A stretch of 64,000 nt of DNA from Siminovitchia fordii DSM 16014 = CIP 108821 (GTDB lineage: Bacteria > Bacillota > Bacilli > Bacillales > Bacillaceae_C), in NCBI RefSeq assembly GCF_000374565.1, contig NZ_KB894688.1, forward strand, positions 186,001-250,000. Reading direction: 5' to 3'. A program made the translations under genes and the position numbers. Positions 26,639 through 36,655 of this stretch are shown here, piece by piece (position 1 is the first letter of the stretch; the number at the start of each line of letters is the position of its first letter). The notes beneath the pieces were generated by a model that was given only the letters and a program-made list of their open reading frames with translations, was not told the DNA's origin and searched no databases.

Positions 26639-27922
26639 TTACTTATAAAGGCTTGGCAGCCATAAAACGGCATCTTTCCAATAAGTAATCATCATCAATA
26701 TCGCGATAGTTGTAAGCAGAAACGGCATAATAGCCTTTACAAGAGTCTCTATTTTGACCTTTGCTACTGAGGAAACAATGAACAAGCCTGTTCCAACCGG
26801 CGGCGTTAATAGACCAATTGTTAAGTTTATGGTAATGATGACACCAAAATGAACAGGATCGATTTGATAGGTCGTCAGCAGAGGTGCCAAAACAGGAACC
26901 AGAATGATTAAAGCAGCAATTCCATCCAGTACGGTTCCCAATAAAAGCAGGAGGATGTTAACAAGTAAAAGGAACACCAATGGGTTATCAGATAGGCTTA
27001 ACATAGATTGTGCCATTAATTGCGGAATTCTCTCATAAGCGATAATGTAACCGAACAGACTGGCTGTTACAATCAAAAAGGTTATCGTTGCTGTATTGAC
27101 AACCGTATTGAGCAAAATTTCCGGAAGATATTTTATTTTTAACTGCTTATAAGAAAACCCGATAATGACGGCTATGATACAGGCAACAGCAGCAGATTCA
27201 GTTGGTGTGAAAATCCCGCTTAAAATGCCATATATAATAATGAAGGGAATCAGCAATGCAGGCAAGACATTTAAAAGTCCCTTGAAGATATCCTTCAGCG
27301 TTCCCCGTTCACTTCTCGGGAAATTTTCTTTCATATTCATTAGCCCAATCACGATAATAAACCCTATGCCCAACAGAATTCCAGGAACAATCCCGGCTAT
27401 AAACAGATCACCAATTGAAGCTCCTGTCAGGGTTCCGTATATGATAAACAGCATACTTGGCGGGATTACCGGAGCCACTACTGAAGAGGCCAAAGTCAAA
27501 GCTGAAGAAAACTCCCTTGAATATCCTTCCTTTTCCATTTCAGGCACCATGACTTTACTCATCATTGCAGCTTGTGCATTTGCCGAACCCAATATCGAGG
27601 CCAGAAACATATTCGCTATAATAGAAACATAGGCTAAGCCGCCTTTGAAATGACCAATCAACACTTTTGCGAATTGAATCAGCCGGCTTGTAATTCCCCC
27701 GAAGTTCATCAACTCACCAGCCAACATAAAAAGCGGGATGGCGAGCAGCCCGAAGTTATCCATCCCCGAAAACATTTTTTGAGGGACCGTTGCCAACAAC
27801 GTGATATTGTCGGTTAAAAATAAATAAGCAAGAGACGTAATGGCCAAAACGAGAGAAATCGGGATTCCAATAATCAACAACAAAATAAAAACGATAATGG
27901 TTGATGTTAAGCCAAGTGTCAC
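26639..27922 (-). CDS. dctM: TRAP transporter large permease (DctM)
   Basis: 427 aa, about 12 membrane helices. Typical DctM blocks include GMDNFGLLAIPLFMLAGELM, VAPVIPPSMLFIIYGTLTG and FTPTESAAVA. It forms the sodium-coupled channel of the tripartite carrier with DctQ and the DctP binding protein. Its start overlaps the DctQ stop by 4 bases. Its place between the anthranilate hydroxylase operon and the IclR regulator suggests an aromatic acid or related organic acid as substrate. Confidence 0.93.
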   Translation of the reverse strand: MTLGLTSTIIVFILLLIIGIPISLVLAITSLAYLFLTDNITLLATVPQKMFSGMDNFGLLAIPLFMLAGELMNFGGITSRLIQFAKVLIGHFKGGLAYVSIIANMFLASILGSANAQAAMMSKVMVPEMEKEGYSREFSSALTLASSVVAPVIPPSMLFIIYGTLTGASIGDLFIAGIVPGILLGIGFIIVIGLMNMKENFPRSERGTLKDIFKGLLNVLPALLIPFIIIYGILSGIFTPTESAAVACIIAVIIGFSYKQLKIKYLPEILLNTVVNTATITFLIVTASLFGYIIAYERIPQLMAQSMLSLSDNPLVFLLLVNILLLLLGTVLDGIAALIILVPVLAPLLTTYQIDPVHFGVIITINLTIGLLTPPVGTGLFIVSSVAKVKIETLVKAIMPFLLTTIAILMMITYWKDAVLWLPSLYK

Positions 27923-28404
27923 AATACATCACTTCTCTTCGGTGTTTTTTTGATCAGTTCCACCATGTAATCTAGCAGGTGGATAAAAGCAAAAGTCAGG
28001 CCAACCGGAACAGACAAATATGGAATCCACATTGGAATCCGCATGGAACTTGACTTCTGAGGTGATAAAGTTAAGACCCACTCATAGCTTAAATACATTA
28101 GTACTGCCAAAGCTGCTAAAATAATAACATGGGTAACAATCATGAGAATTCTTTTTCCAGTTTCAGAAAAACGATCAACTAAAAAAGTAATAGAAGCTTG
28201 GGACTTATATTTAAGTCCCAAACTCCCTCCCAGAAAAGTCAGCCAAGTTATCATAAAAATACTTGCTTCATTCGCCCAGAAGAGTGGGGCGTTTAAAAAA
28301 TATCTGTAAACAACAGCAACAAATAGAACAAGGGTTATTGCAGCCATTAATATAATCGAGACAAGTTTTTCAATCTTTTCAATCCAGTTGCTCAATGTCT
28401 TCAT
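27919..28404 (-). CDS. dctQ: TRAP transporter small permease (DctQ)
   Basis: 161 aa with four predicted membrane helices; includes the family-typical FMITWLTFLGGSLGLKYKSQAS. The ATG at 28404 is chosen because GGGGGAGG lies about 7 bases before it; a start 12 codons earlier overlaps the binding-protein gene. It begins 16 bp after the DctP stop and overlaps dctM by 4 bases. Confidence 0.9.
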   Translation of the reverse strand: MKTLSNWIEKIEKLVSIILMAAITLVLFVAVVYRYFLNAPLFWANEASIFMITWLTFLGGSLGLKYKSQASITFLVDRFSETGKRILMIVTHVIILAALAVLMYLSYEWVLTLSPQKSSSMRIPMWIPYLSVPVGLTFAFIHLLDYMVELIKKTPKRSDVL

Positions 28405-28420
28405 AAAAAGCAGCCTCCCC

Positions 28421-29440
28421 CTATTTTCGGAACGTGTCAATAAATTCTTCGATCAGAGGATCTATTGCTTTGTATTTTTCATCAAATTCTTTTGTATATT
28501 TCTCAAACAAAGATGGATCAATTTCGTAAAGTTCCATACCTCTTTCTTCAAGAGTTTTGATGAACTCTTCTTCCTGTGATGCACGCTTTGTCGTGGCAAA
28601 TTCAGAAGCAGCTGCCATGGATTCTTCCACAATTTTCTTGTCCTCTTCAGACATTCCTTCGTATAGATCTTTGTTCATAATCATCACGGAAGGCCATACC
28701 ATATGATTGGTCACAGCTCCATAACCCGTCACCTCGTTATAGTTGGAAGTGACTGCAGCATCCAAGTCCATATCCATTCCGTCAATAACACCTGTTTGTG
28801 CAGATTGATAAACATCAGGCAAAGAGATTGACTCAGGGCTGACTCCCAATGAACGGTACCAATCTTCCAAAGCTGGACTTGGGGTTACACGCAGAGCCAG
28901 TCCGTCCATGTCTTCCGGTGTTTCTACTTTTTCTCTAAACATCATCGTACGGTGACCTGAGAAGAAATAATCTAAAGCTTTTAATCCTTGATCATCAAGT
29001 GTCGCAAGAATTTTTTTAGCCACATCACTTTTACTTGCTTCCAATGCATCTTCGTATGATCCAAAAAGGTAAGGCGCAAACCACGCGCTGAACGCATCGG
29101 ATTTGGATGTCAGGAATGCGTTTGTAATGAACGCAAAATCCAATGACCCTGTCTCCAACTGTTGTACCATATCAGAATCGCTTCCCAACTGTCCGCCAGG
29201 ATATAATTCCATTTTCATTCTCCCATTAGAGCGCTCTTCCAACTCCTCAGCCAACTTTTCAGCTGCTTCATTCCATATGTGGTCAGGAGGAGCAATATGT
29301 CCCAGCTTGAATTCGTAGGTCTTCTCCCCACCCTCTCCACCATTGCCGGATGATTTCACGGAGCCTCCGCTGCCACACGCAGATAAAAACATAACTGCAG
29401 CGATGAACATGACAAGAATACGGAATCTATACTTCTTCAT
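28421..29440 (-). CDS. dctP: TRAP substrate-binding lipoprotein (DctP)
   Basis: 339 aa. A lipoprotein signal (FIAAVMFLSACGSGG, acylated Cys at about 22) is followed by the DctP fold: FKLGHIAPPDHIWNEAAEKL, QLETGSLDFAFITNAFLTS, and the middle block LRVTPSPALEDWYRSLGVSP with the conserved Arg that binds substrate carboxylates. This points to an organic acid ligand. The ATG at 29440 is better placed behind GGGGGGAA than an in-frame TTG two codons before. First gene of the dctPQM operon, 61 bp after the IclR stop. Confidence 0.92.
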   Translation of the reverse strand: MKKYRFRILVMFIAAVMFLSACGSGGSVKSSGNGGEGGEKTYEFKLGHIAPPDHIWNEAAEKLAEELEERSNGRMKMELYPGGQLGSDSDMVQQLETGSLDFAFITNAFLTSKSDAFSAWFAPYLFGSYEDALEASKSDVAKKILATLDDQGLKALDYFFSGHRTMMFREKVETPEDMDGLALRVTPSPALEDWYRSLGVSPESISLPDVYQSAQTGVIDGMDMDLDAAVTSNYNEVTGYGAVTNHMVWPSVMIMNKDLYEGMSEEDKKIVEESMAAASEFATTKRASQEEEFIKTLEERGMELYEIDPSLFEKYTKEFDEKYKAIDPLIEEFIDTFRK

Positions 29441-29501
29441 AACCAAATTCCCCCCTAGTTTTTATGTGTGTCATTTATTGATGCGTATATCAGCGATATA
29501 A

Positions 29502-30290
29502 TTAAGAGTATTTAAATTTCTTAGAATATTCACTATATGAACCATTCACTTCAATATAGCCCAACTCCCGCGAAATCGCTTTTGCCGTATTTACTACACT
29601 TTGAATAATATGGCTTCTGTGAAGGCTTTTCATGTAACTTGTCGGACCTACTAAATTAACCGATGCAATGGTCTCCCCGGAATACGACATGATTGGAGCG
29701 GCAATGGCATAGGTACATGTGTCATTTTCATTGTTGCTGATTGAATAACCTTGTTTTCTTACAGACTCTAAGTCTTTTTTCAGTATTCTGATATCTGTTA
29801 TCGTATTTGGCCCTTGTTGCAACAATCCTTTATCAATTGTTTCCTGAAGGTAGGCATTATTATAAGCCAGCAGAGCTTTTCCTGCGCTTGTGCAATAAGC
29901 CGGTTTTCTCGCTCCCAGATAGGTGGGAACCGAATCGGCATCTTCCGAGGAGATTCTTAACACAAAAACAACATCCCCCTTATCGAACATGCCAATATGT
30001 GCTGTCCCCCTGAATCTATCAGTCAACTCTTTTACTAAAGGCATCGCCCTATTATAAAAGTCTTGTTGGAACATCACGCTATTATTCCATTCAAGCAGTT
30101 TCCATCCTAATCTATATTTCCTGTCAATGTCTCTTATTAAAACGCCTTCATTACATAGTGTCGAAATCAGGTGGTGCGTAGTACTTCTGCTTAATCCGAG
30201 TTTTTCAGCTATCTCTGCATTTCCCAACACAGGCTCTTCGCGTGTAAAACAGCTTATAATTGCGCATGCCCTTTTAACTGAAGCAATCAT
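29502..30290 (-). CDS. IclR-family transcriptional regulator
   Basis: 262 aa. N-terminal winged helix-turn-helix (about 5-65; AEKLGLSRSTTHHLISTL) and C-terminal IclR effector domain (about 80-250; RKPAYCTSAGKALLAY, GYSISNNENDTCTYAIAAPI). IclR proteins near aromatic gene clusters usually respond to a pathway intermediate. Transcribed with the flanking transporter genes, it is the likely local regulator of the TRAP carrier and hydroxylase genes. The ATG at 30290 lies 8 bases after AAGGAG; an earlier in-frame GTG overlaps that site. Confidence 0.9.
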   Translation of the reverse strand: MIASVKRACAIISCFTREEPVLGNAEIAEKLGLSRSTTHHLISTLCNEGVLIRDIDRKYRLGWKLLEWNNSVMFQQDFYNRAMPLVKELTDRFRGTAHIGMFDKGDVVFVLRISSEDADSVPTYLGARKPAYCTSAGKALLAYNNAYLQETIDKGLLQQGPNTITDIRILKKDLESVRKQGYSISNNENDTCTYAIAAPIMSYSGETIASVNLVGPTSYMKSLHRSHIIQSVVNTAKAISRELGYIEVNGSYSEYSKKFKYS

Positions 30291-30373
30291 ACGGACCACT
30301 CCTTTTTATTTGTAATACCGAAGACTTCTTTTTCATACATACTATAACTCTATCTGTCCCTCACCTCCCAACC

Positions 30374-30388
30374 AAGAAAGCGTTATCA
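30374..30388 (+). promoter_or_regulatory. cre-like box before the IclR gene (CcpA)
   Basis: AAGAAAGCGTTATCA matches 14 of 15 positions of WTGNAARCGNWWWCA, about 85 bp upstream of the IclR start codon. Confidence 0.6.
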
Positions 30389-30475
30389 TTTTCTTTAAAT
30401 ACTAAATATCAAACATAACTATAATGACAAAACAACTCCCTCACAAGGAGGAAGTTTAAAATAGTGAAACTCTAT

Positions 30476-31726
30476 TTAAGAAAAGCCATGCATGCGATCA
30501 TCCCTATTTTGTAAAGATGACATGGTAAATAATAAAAGCATCATTACGATGATCATGAGCAAAGTAACAAAAAACCAACCCGTTCTAAAAGACCCGGTCA
30601 CATCCAAAACAAACCCAAACAGAGGGGGGCCGATGATCACACCCCACGAGCCTATCGTAATACTGAACCCTGTAGCCAGTCCGGACTGATGTGGCGGCAC
30701 AAGCTCAGTTGTGGCATTCATCCAGATCCCATTAAACCCGGAAATACTAAAGCCGAACAAAAATGCGATGGGAATCATCATTGTATAAGAAGTATTAGCC
30801 GGAAGAAGCGCCACTAAAACGGACACACTAGCAGCTAGCAAGGAGATAATGAATAATACAATAATCCTTTCTCCTTTAAATAGGCGATCACTGATTACTC
30901 CCCACCCGATTCTGCCGAAAGAGCCGCCTACTTCTGAAATAACAAGCAATGTGCCTGAAAGAAATAGGCTGATGCCGAGTCTTTCGTAGGAGAACAACAC
31001 TAAGTAAGTGTTTAAAATCATTTGTGCTCCACTTAAAATCAACGCACTGACACTTACTAATACCAAGGGCTTATTCTTTAGCAAGTTTTTAAAGTTCAGT
31101 AGAGTATTATTTTTCTTTCCAGTTAATACATTAGCTTTTTTCTCTCCCGGTTCCTTATATGAAAAATAAGTGAGTATTCCTGCTGCAAGTAAAATCGAGC
31201 TCGCCGTTAAAACTGTAGGACGCCATCCCCAGTAGCCCGCCAAAGGCAACAGCAACAGGGCCGCCATCGCGGAACCAAACGTAACGCCCATCTGTTTGAT
31301 TCCCATGGCCGTTCCCCTTTTTTCAGCCGGAAACCAAAACATGATTCCACGGTTTGTAGCAGGGTGAGATGCACCATAGCCGATGCCCCCTATCACCACA
31401 ACTGCAAGCAACGGAATAAGCGATGAAGTGAAAGTCATGAGAAAAAAACTGCTTCCCAGGCAACCAGTCAACAAAATGAGTAATTTTCTCGATCCAATTT
31501 TATCTGCAAGCAATCCTGCTGGCATCGACACCAACGACTGCCCCAAAAATAAAGCTGCAGGGAGCAAGCCTATTTGCGCTTTTGTCAGATCTAAATCTTC
31601 CCCTATCAACAAACCTAACGGAGCCAGGCTTCTTCCCACAAAAGCCACAAGTGTCTGTATCAGCAGGAGCCACCCTAGCATTTTCCAAGGTACTCTATTA
31701 GCATACTCTTTATACAAATCTGTCAT
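30476..31726 (-). CDS. MFS transporter
   Basis: 416 aa, 12 predicted helices with the central loop GEKKANVLTGKKNNTLLNF between helices 6 and 7. The MFS motif A region is ADKIGSRKLLILLTG after helix 2. The closest general look is to the organic anion or aromatic acid porters of the ACS/AAHS kind, but the substrate is not readable. The ATG at 31726 has only a weak ribosome site (AAAGAGTTG). It is the most upstream gene of the transport and regulation block, so it could bring in or expel a pathway compound. Confidence 0.82.
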   Translation of the reverse strand: MTDLYKEYANRVPWKMLGWLLLIQTLVAFVGRSLAPLGLLIGEDLDLTKAQIGLLPAALFLGQSLVSMPAGLLADKIGSRKLLILLTGCLGSSFFLMTFTSSLIPLLAVVVIGGIGYGASHPATNRGIMFWFPAEKRGTAMGIKQMGVTFGSAMAALLLLPLAGYWGWRPTVLTASSILLAAGILTYFSYKEPGEKKANVLTGKKNNTLLNFKNLLKNKPLVLVSVSALILSGAQMILNTYLVLFSYERLGISLFLSGTLLVISEVGGSFGRIGWGVISDRLFKGERIIVLFIISLLAASVSVLVALLPANTSYTMMIPIAFLFGFSISGFNGIWMNATTELVPPHQSGLATGFSITIGSWGVIIGPPLFGFVLDVTGSFRTGWFFVTLLMIIVMMLLLFTMSSLQNRDDRMHGFS

Positions 31727-31732
31727 GAACAA

Positions 31733-32229
31733 TCAACTCTTTTTCTATACAAGTTTTTAAAAAGACTCTATTATTTAACCTTAACAGGTTTCTCTATTAA
31801 AGAGATGGCATAGTTTCAAAGTATGAAATTCAGTAGATTTTGTTAGAAAAAAGGGTAACAGCCTTGTCAATTGAGAGTTTAAAAGTTGAAACGATTTAAA
31901 GAGCCAAAAATAATTGAGGGTCATCTATTAATATATATAGTCATGAAAAGCTTTTTCATGTAAGTGAGGAAAGAATCTTACACACTCGGCATCTGTCACC
32001 ACATGAAGAAAGAAGAGGTATCTTGAAAGAGGAGTGAAACCTCGAAATAGATGCTGAAGAAACGGAGCATTATTGGAATCCCCTTTCCACAACATCATTC
32101 CAAGCACAGAAAGAATACATATTGCAGCGAACCGAGATGAGCTGCCTACATTGGAGCAATCTTATTGTACATTTTAAAGGGATGCAGATCCCCCATCAGG
32201 ACAATAAAAAAATTGGTTGAAGAGGTAAT
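31733..32229. other. Intergenic stretch without a convincing gene
   Basis: About 500 bases between the MFS gene and the kynB terminator. Scattered short frames are broken by stops. I see no hairpin of note apart from the kynB terminator. The MFS promoter probably lies in the AT-rich 31760-31950 part. Confidence 0.45.
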
Positions 32230-32272
32230 TTTTTATAAAAACAGAGGCATCGCCCTCCAGGCAATGCCTCTT
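32230..32272 (-). terminator. Terminator of the kyn operon
   Basis: An imperfect stem built on AGAGGCAT and ATGCCTCT, with further GCC/GGC pairing, followed on the minus strand by GTTTTTATAAAAAATT, just after the kynB stop codon. Confidence 0.85.
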
Positions 32273-32276
32273 ACTT

Positions 32277-32909
32277 TTACGCCAATGGCCTCAATACTGC
32301 CCTTACCGGACTCCCGTCCGCTCCTTCAATGGCCAGTGGTAGAGCGATTAATTCATAGTCTCCCGGCTCTACCTCACTCAACACGATGTTCTCCAGAATA
32401 TAAACACCGTTGTCATTCAGCGAATGGTGTGCATCCATGGTTTTGCTGTCAATTGCATCAACGGACGGGCCGTCCGTTCCAAGAAGGCGGATGCCTTTTT
32501 CTTTAAGAAAGGAACCGATGTTTTTACGGAAAACCGTAAACTTTTCCGGAAATCGGCTTATACCCCGCCCATCCGATGTTTTGAGAAGCAGGCGCTCGAC
32601 ACCATCCAGATCGAAGCATTCCAGTTCTTCCCTTCCTATCATGTCGCAGCCAGTCACATCCACTACTCGAGCTGTTCCGATATAGATGTTGACATCAAGT
32701 TCGTGTATTTTTTCTCCGTTCTCATCAAAGTGGTACGGAGCATCAACGTGCGTCCCTGTATGGACGCTTGTTGTAAATTGGCCAATGTTTACAGAGCCCG
32801 TCTGCTCCTTCGTGAAGCTCAATGTAAACGTAAAAGGTGTATCGCCGGGCCAAACGCCAATATCATTAGTCAGCGGCTGCGAAATATCAATCCATTTCCG
32901 ATTTCCCAT
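32277..32909 (-). CDS. kynB: Kynurenine formamidase (N-formylkynurenine hydrolase)
   Basis: 210 aa, bacterial cyclase-type metal hydrolase. Hydrolyses N-formylkynurenine to kynurenine and formate. The zinc-binding signature HTGTHVDAPYHF (about 50-61) and the later ILENIVLSEVEPGDYELIALP block are typical. It is the last gene of the operon kynU-kynA-symporter-kynB, 19 bp after the symporter gene, and carries its own T-tailed terminator. Confidence 0.93.
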   Translation of the reverse strand: MGNRKWIDISQPLTNDIGVWPGDTPFTFTLSFTKEQTGSVNIGQFTTSVHTGTHVDAPYHFDENGEKIHELDVNIYIGTARVVDVTGCDMIGREELECFDLDGVERLLLKTSDGRGISRFPEKFTVFRKNIGSFLKEKGIRLLGTDGPSVDAIDSKTMDAHHSLNDNGVYILENIVLSEVEPGDYELIALPLAIEGADGSPVRAVLRPLA

Positions 32910-32928
32910 GATAAACCACCACCATCTT

Positions 32929-34272
32929 TTAGATAATCCCTAATGTATTTAAAAATACAACAACGATTGTAATTGGTACAATCCAGGTCATCAAGACACG
33001 CCAAGAAGAATACAAAACGCCAGAACGCGATCCGTTCAATTGGAATTCTTCTTTTACAAGCGCTTTATCCATGCGATGGATAATGAATAGTGCGATGAGC
33101 AGGCTACCAAACGGCAGCATGATGTTGCTGACAAGGTAGTCGGTCGCATCGAACACACTTTTTCCAAAAATCATGAATTCCGCCAGACTGCTTGAAGAAA
33201 GAGCAGCAGGAATCGCAGCCAGGGTGATGACTAATCCTGCAATCCAAGTGACTGGCCTTCTTGAACGTTTCCCGTTGGACGTAAATGCAGCTACAATAAT
33301 CTCGTACAAGCTGAATGATGATGTCAATGTGGCAAATAAAAATAGAATCAGGAATAAACTCAGGAACAATTCTCCAAATGGTATTTGTGCAAATACCGAA
33401 GGCAGTACGATGAACAACAAACCCGGCCCTTCGGCAGGCTCATATCCAAACGCAAAAACCACTGGAAAAATTGCTAAACCTGCAAGCAAGGAAACGAAAA
33501 TGTTCATTCCGACAACAGAACCTGCGGAAGATGTCAAACTGACATCCCTTTTTAAATAGGAGCTGTACGTAACCATGCATGAAAATCCGACTGCAAGTGA
33601 AAAAAACGACTGCCCTAATGCATATAGCAGGGACTCACCTGTTATACTTGAAAAGTCCGGAGCCAGGAAAAACTTTACTCCTTCCATCGCACCATCAAGC
33701 GTCAGGGCACGTATAACCAAAATGATAAAAAAGATGAACAAAAGCGGCATCATATATTTATTCGCTTTTTCAATCCCATTTTGGACGCCCATTGAAATAA
33801 CTAAGATATTAATCAATGAAAATAGCAATAAACCAAGAAGGGTCATGGAAGGGCTGCCAATGACTGATCCGAATAGTTCCGGATAATTGACCCCATCACC
33901 AATCACCTTTCCAACAACGGACTTTCCTGTATAAATCAATACCCAGCCGCCGACAACACTGTAAAATGAAAGCAACAGGAAACAGCCAAGAACGCCCAGT
34001 CTTCCGACCCACACCCAAAAGCTGTCAGGAGCCAGTTTTTTATATGCACTGATGGCTTCAGCCCCAGATCCCCGTCCAATGATAAATTCTGAGACCAGCA
34101 TCGGCAGTCCAATCAGCAAAGTAAATACGACAAAGATGAGGAAAAAGGCCCCTCCACCGCTCATTCCAGTTACATAAGGAAATTTCCAAATGGCGCCAAG
34201 CCCGATTGCAGCACCAGCCGATGCCAAAATAAAGCCCAGCTTGGATGACCATTGATCCTTTCTATTCTCCAT
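32929..34272 (-). CDS. Sodium:neurotransmitter symporter family protein, probable tryptophan importer
   Basis: 447 aa, 11-12 membrane helices, LeuT fold. The first helix has GFILASAGAAIGLGAIWKFPY, with the unwound sodium-binding segment, followed by GGGAFFLIF. Bacterial members include the tryptophan transporter TnaT and the leucine transporter LeuT. Sitting between the tryptophan dioxygenase and kynurenine formamidase genes, it most likely imports tryptophan. RBS GGGGGAAG. Confidence 0.88.
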   Translation of the reverse strand: MENRKDQWSSKLGFILASAGAAIGLGAIWKFPYVTGMSGGGAFFLIFVVFTLLIGLPMLVSEFIIGRGSGAEAISAYKKLAPDSFWVWVGRLGVLGCFLLLSFYSVVGGWVLIYTGKSVVGKVIGDGVNYPELFGSVIGSPSMTLLGLLLFSLINILVISMGVQNGIEKANKYMMPLLFIFFIILVIRALTLDGAMEGVKFFLAPDFSSITGESLLYALGQSFFSLAVGFSCMVTYSSYLKRDVSLTSSAGSVVGMNIFVSLLAGLAIFPVVFAFGYEPAEGPGLLFIVLPSVFAQIPFGELFLSLFLILFLFATLTSSFSLYEIIVAAFTSNGKRSRRPVTWIAGLVITLAAIPAALSSSSLAEFMIFGKSVFDATDYLVSNIMLPFGSLLIALFIIHRMDKALVKEEFQLNGSRSGVLYSSWRVLMTWIVPITIVVVFLNTLGII

Positions 34273-34318
34273 TACTCTTCCCCCCTACTCTAAACCTTCT
34301 GATAATTTTTTATCTGAA

Positions 34319-34349
34319 ACCATCATCAATGTACATCATTGATGATGGT
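34319..34349. promoter_or_regulatory. Perfect inverted repeat between kynA and the symporter gene
   Basis: 13-bp arms ACCATCATCAATG and CATTGATGATGGT with a 5-base loop, immediately after the kynA stop codon. The T-run is weak, so partial termination or RNA processing or stabilisation is possible; it could also be a protein-binding site. Confidence 0.55.
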
Positions 34350-34360
34350 CCGGAACCGTA

Positions 34361-35215
34361 TTACAATTCAGTTCTCAAATCCCAAAGTTCAGGGAAAAAT
34401 CGATGGTCCAATACTTGCTTCAAGTAGTTGACTCCTGAAGACCCTCCAGTACCCATTTTAAATCCGATGATTCTTTCAACTGTTTTCATATGGCGGAAAC
34501 GCCACTGCTGCAGCCAGTCTTCGATATCAACTAGCTTTTCCGCAAGTTCATATAAGCTCCAATATTTGTCTACATTGCGGTAAACCTCTCTCCAAGCTGC
34601 CGCTACGGTAGGATCACCCGAATAGACTTGTGAAAAGTCGCGGTCCAACAGTTCCGGGTTAATATCGAAACCTGCGCGCGCCAAAGCTTTAATAGCTACA
34701 TCGTAAATGCTTGGAGCCTTGTATGCCAGCATAAGGGCTTCGTGCACCTCAGGATCTTTTTCATAGATTTTTAAAATATGGGTTGATTTATAACCCAGTG
34801 CGAATTCAATCAGCCTGTATTGATATGATTGAAAGCCTGAAGCCTGGCCAAGAGAATCACGGAACTCCAAATATTCAGCCGGAGTCAATGTGGAGAGAAC
34901 GTCCCAAGCCTGAATAATCTGAGTCTGAGTTTTGGATACACGGGACAGCATTTTGAAAGCTGCGTGCAGCTCTCCTTCATCAATCGCTTTAATGGCAGCT
35001 GTCATTTCATGCAAAATCAGCTTCATCCACAACTCACTCACTTGATGAATAATGATGAACAGCATTTCATCATGATGGTCGGAAAGCCGTTTTTGACTCG
35101 ATAAAACTTTGTCCAGGTTCAAATATTCCCCGTAAGTCATGTTGTTCTTGAAATCAGTATGGATCCCCTTTTCGCTCTCCAGTTTTTTATATAGCTCCGA
35201 TATGGATTTTGACAA
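34361..35215 (-). CDS. kynA: Tryptophan 2,3-dioxygenase
   Basis: 284 aa haem enzyme that opens the indole ring of tryptophan to N-formylkynurenine. Family blocks: [51 protein letters not shown] (substrate-binding Arg) and [20 protein letters not shown] with the haem-ligand His242. The TTG start follows AAGGAGGAG. Length is normal for bacterial TDO. Confidence 0.96.
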   Translation of the reverse strand: MSKSISELYKKLESEKGIHTDFKNNMTYGEYLNLDKVLSSQKRLSDHHDEMLFIIIHQVSELWMKLILHEMTAAIKAIDEGELHAAFKMLSRVSKTQTQIIQAWDVLSTLTPAEYLEFRDSLGQASGFQSYQYRLIEFALGYKSTHILKIYEKDPEVHEALMLAYKAPSIYDVAIKALARAGFDINPELLDRDFSQVYSGDPTVAAAWREVYRNVDKYWSLYELAEKLVDIEDWLQQWRFRHMKTVERIIGFKMGTGGSSGVNYLKQVLDHRFFPELWDLRTEL

Positions 35216-35260
35216 TGTCTTCTCCTCCTTTTTTCATTAACGTGTGAACGCCTTCATAGA

Positions 35261-35306
35261 CGATCAAAAATCAAGGGATGTCCGGCTGAGCCGGCCTACA
35301 TCCCTG
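35261..35306 (-). terminator. Terminator-like hairpin between kynU and kynA
   Basis: Stem AGGGATGT / ACATCCCT with an inner CCGGCT / AGCCGG stem, followed on the minus strand by TTGATTTTTGATC. It lies right after the kynU stop, so it probably attenuates transcription into kynA or sets different levels of the two enzymes. Confidence 0.65.
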
Positions 35307-35307
35307 C

Positions 35308-36585
35308 TTATGCAACAACATCCCGTTTGTTTTCAAATTTCTTATACTCTTCATTTTGCATGATCTTTTTCAGAATCTTGACGACCTGCCATACCTCTTC
35401 AAACGTATTGTAAAGGGCCACTGGTGCCAAACGGATTCCATTCGGTGTACGGAAATCCGGAATGACGTTGTTTTCCTTCAATGCTTTGCAAATACGAGCA
35501 GCTTCCTCATGCTCTAGGAAAATGTGGCCGCCTCTTTTCTCTTCATCCCGGGGATTTGCCATGGTAAAACCGAATCCATTTAATTCGGCATCAATCAACG
35601 TCATCATATAATCCGTCATTTTCAATGATTTTTCACGGATTTTTTCAATACCCGCTTCCTCGAACATCGACAATGATCCCAGAAGCGGAGCTGCACTTAG
35701 CAAATGGGGAGTTCCCATTTGCATCACCCCTGCATCAGGTGCTGCCGACAACTCATGCTCCATATCAAACTGCTTATTTTTATCCGAACTGAACCAGCCT
35801 GCAAGTCCGGGGCTTGTTCCAAAATGTTTCTTGTTCACATACATGCCCGCAACGGAACCCGGTCCTCCGTTCAAATGTTTATACGTACACCAAAAAGCGA
35901 AATCCACATCCCAGTCACTCAGAGAATGGGGAACAGAACCAATGGAATGGCATAGATCAAACGCAATTAGAATTCCGCGTTCATGAGCCGCTTTCGTCAA
36001 TCGCTCCATATCCAAAATCTGTCCGCTCCGGTATAAGACACCAGCAAGAACAATAATCGCCACTTCATCCGTCATCGCATCAATGATATCGTTTTCATCA
36101 AGCGTTTGACCGTCCCGGCTTTTTACTTGGATCAAATGCTCTTCGGGATCAAGTCCATGGACCCGAAGCTGGCTTTTTATAGCATAAATATCGGTTGGAA
36201 AGTTTAATTCATCTGCTAATATCTTCGTTCTCTTCCCTTCCGGTTTGAAAAAAGTCGAAAGGATCTGATGAAGATTGACTGTCGTTGATCCGGTTACAAT
36301 GACTTCATTTTGATCGGCGCCAATCAGCGGAGCACATTTTTCACCAAGCTTTTCTGAAAAATAAAACCATGGATTGTCTCCTTTTAACCAACCGTCAATG
36401 CCGAACTGCTTCCACGATTCCAGCATGGATAATAGTGATTCTTCCGCTCTTTTTGACAACAGTCCGAGGGAATTACCGTCAAAATAAATCGTTTCCGGCT
36501 GGATGTAAAATTCATCGCGATACTGCTTAAGGTCATCCTCCCGGTCTAACTGCTGAGCATATTCCAATGATGATTTCTCAGTCAT
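35308..36585 (-). CDS. kynU: Kynureninase
   Basis: 425 aa PLP enzyme of fold type I. Cleaves kynurenine to anthranilate and alanine (or 3-hydroxykynurenine to 3-hydroxyanthranilate). The PLP-binding Lys is Lys236 in [12 protein letters not shown], and the Asp pairing with the pyridine nitrogen is in [21 protein letters not shown]. It is the first gene of the kyn operon. Since no kynurenine 3-monooxygenase gene is in the window, anthranilate is the expected product. Confidence 0.96.
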   Translation of the reverse strand: MTEKSSLEYAQQLDREDDLKQYRDEFYIQPETIYFDGNSLGLLSKRAEESLLSMLESWKQFGIDGWLKGDNPWFYFSEKLGEKCAPLIGADQNEVIVTGSTTVNLHQILSTFFKPEGKRTKILADELNFPTDIYAIKSQLRVHGLDPEEHLIQVKSRDGQTLDENDIIDAMTDEVAIIVLAGVLYRSGQILDMERLTKAAHERGILIAFDLCHSIGSVPHSLSDWDVDFAFWCTYKHLNGGPGSVAGMYVNKKHFGTSPGLAGWFSSDKNKQFDMEHELSAAPDAGVMQMGTPHLLSAAPLLGSLSMFEEAGIEKIREKSLKMTDYMMTLIDAELNGFGFTMANPRDEEKRGGHIFLEHEEAARICKALKENNVIPDFRTPNGIRLAPVALYNTFEEVWQVVKILKKIMQNEEYKKFENKRDVVA

Positions 36586-36655
36586 ATTACCTACTCCTTC
36601 GCCCCTGAATTTTCAGTATAAATTTACTATACCTGAATAGTTTATCATTAGTCAA

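Noticed and set aside
32030-32230. Possible small gene before the kynB terminator
   Set aside because: Short frames are broken by stops and lack ribosome sites.
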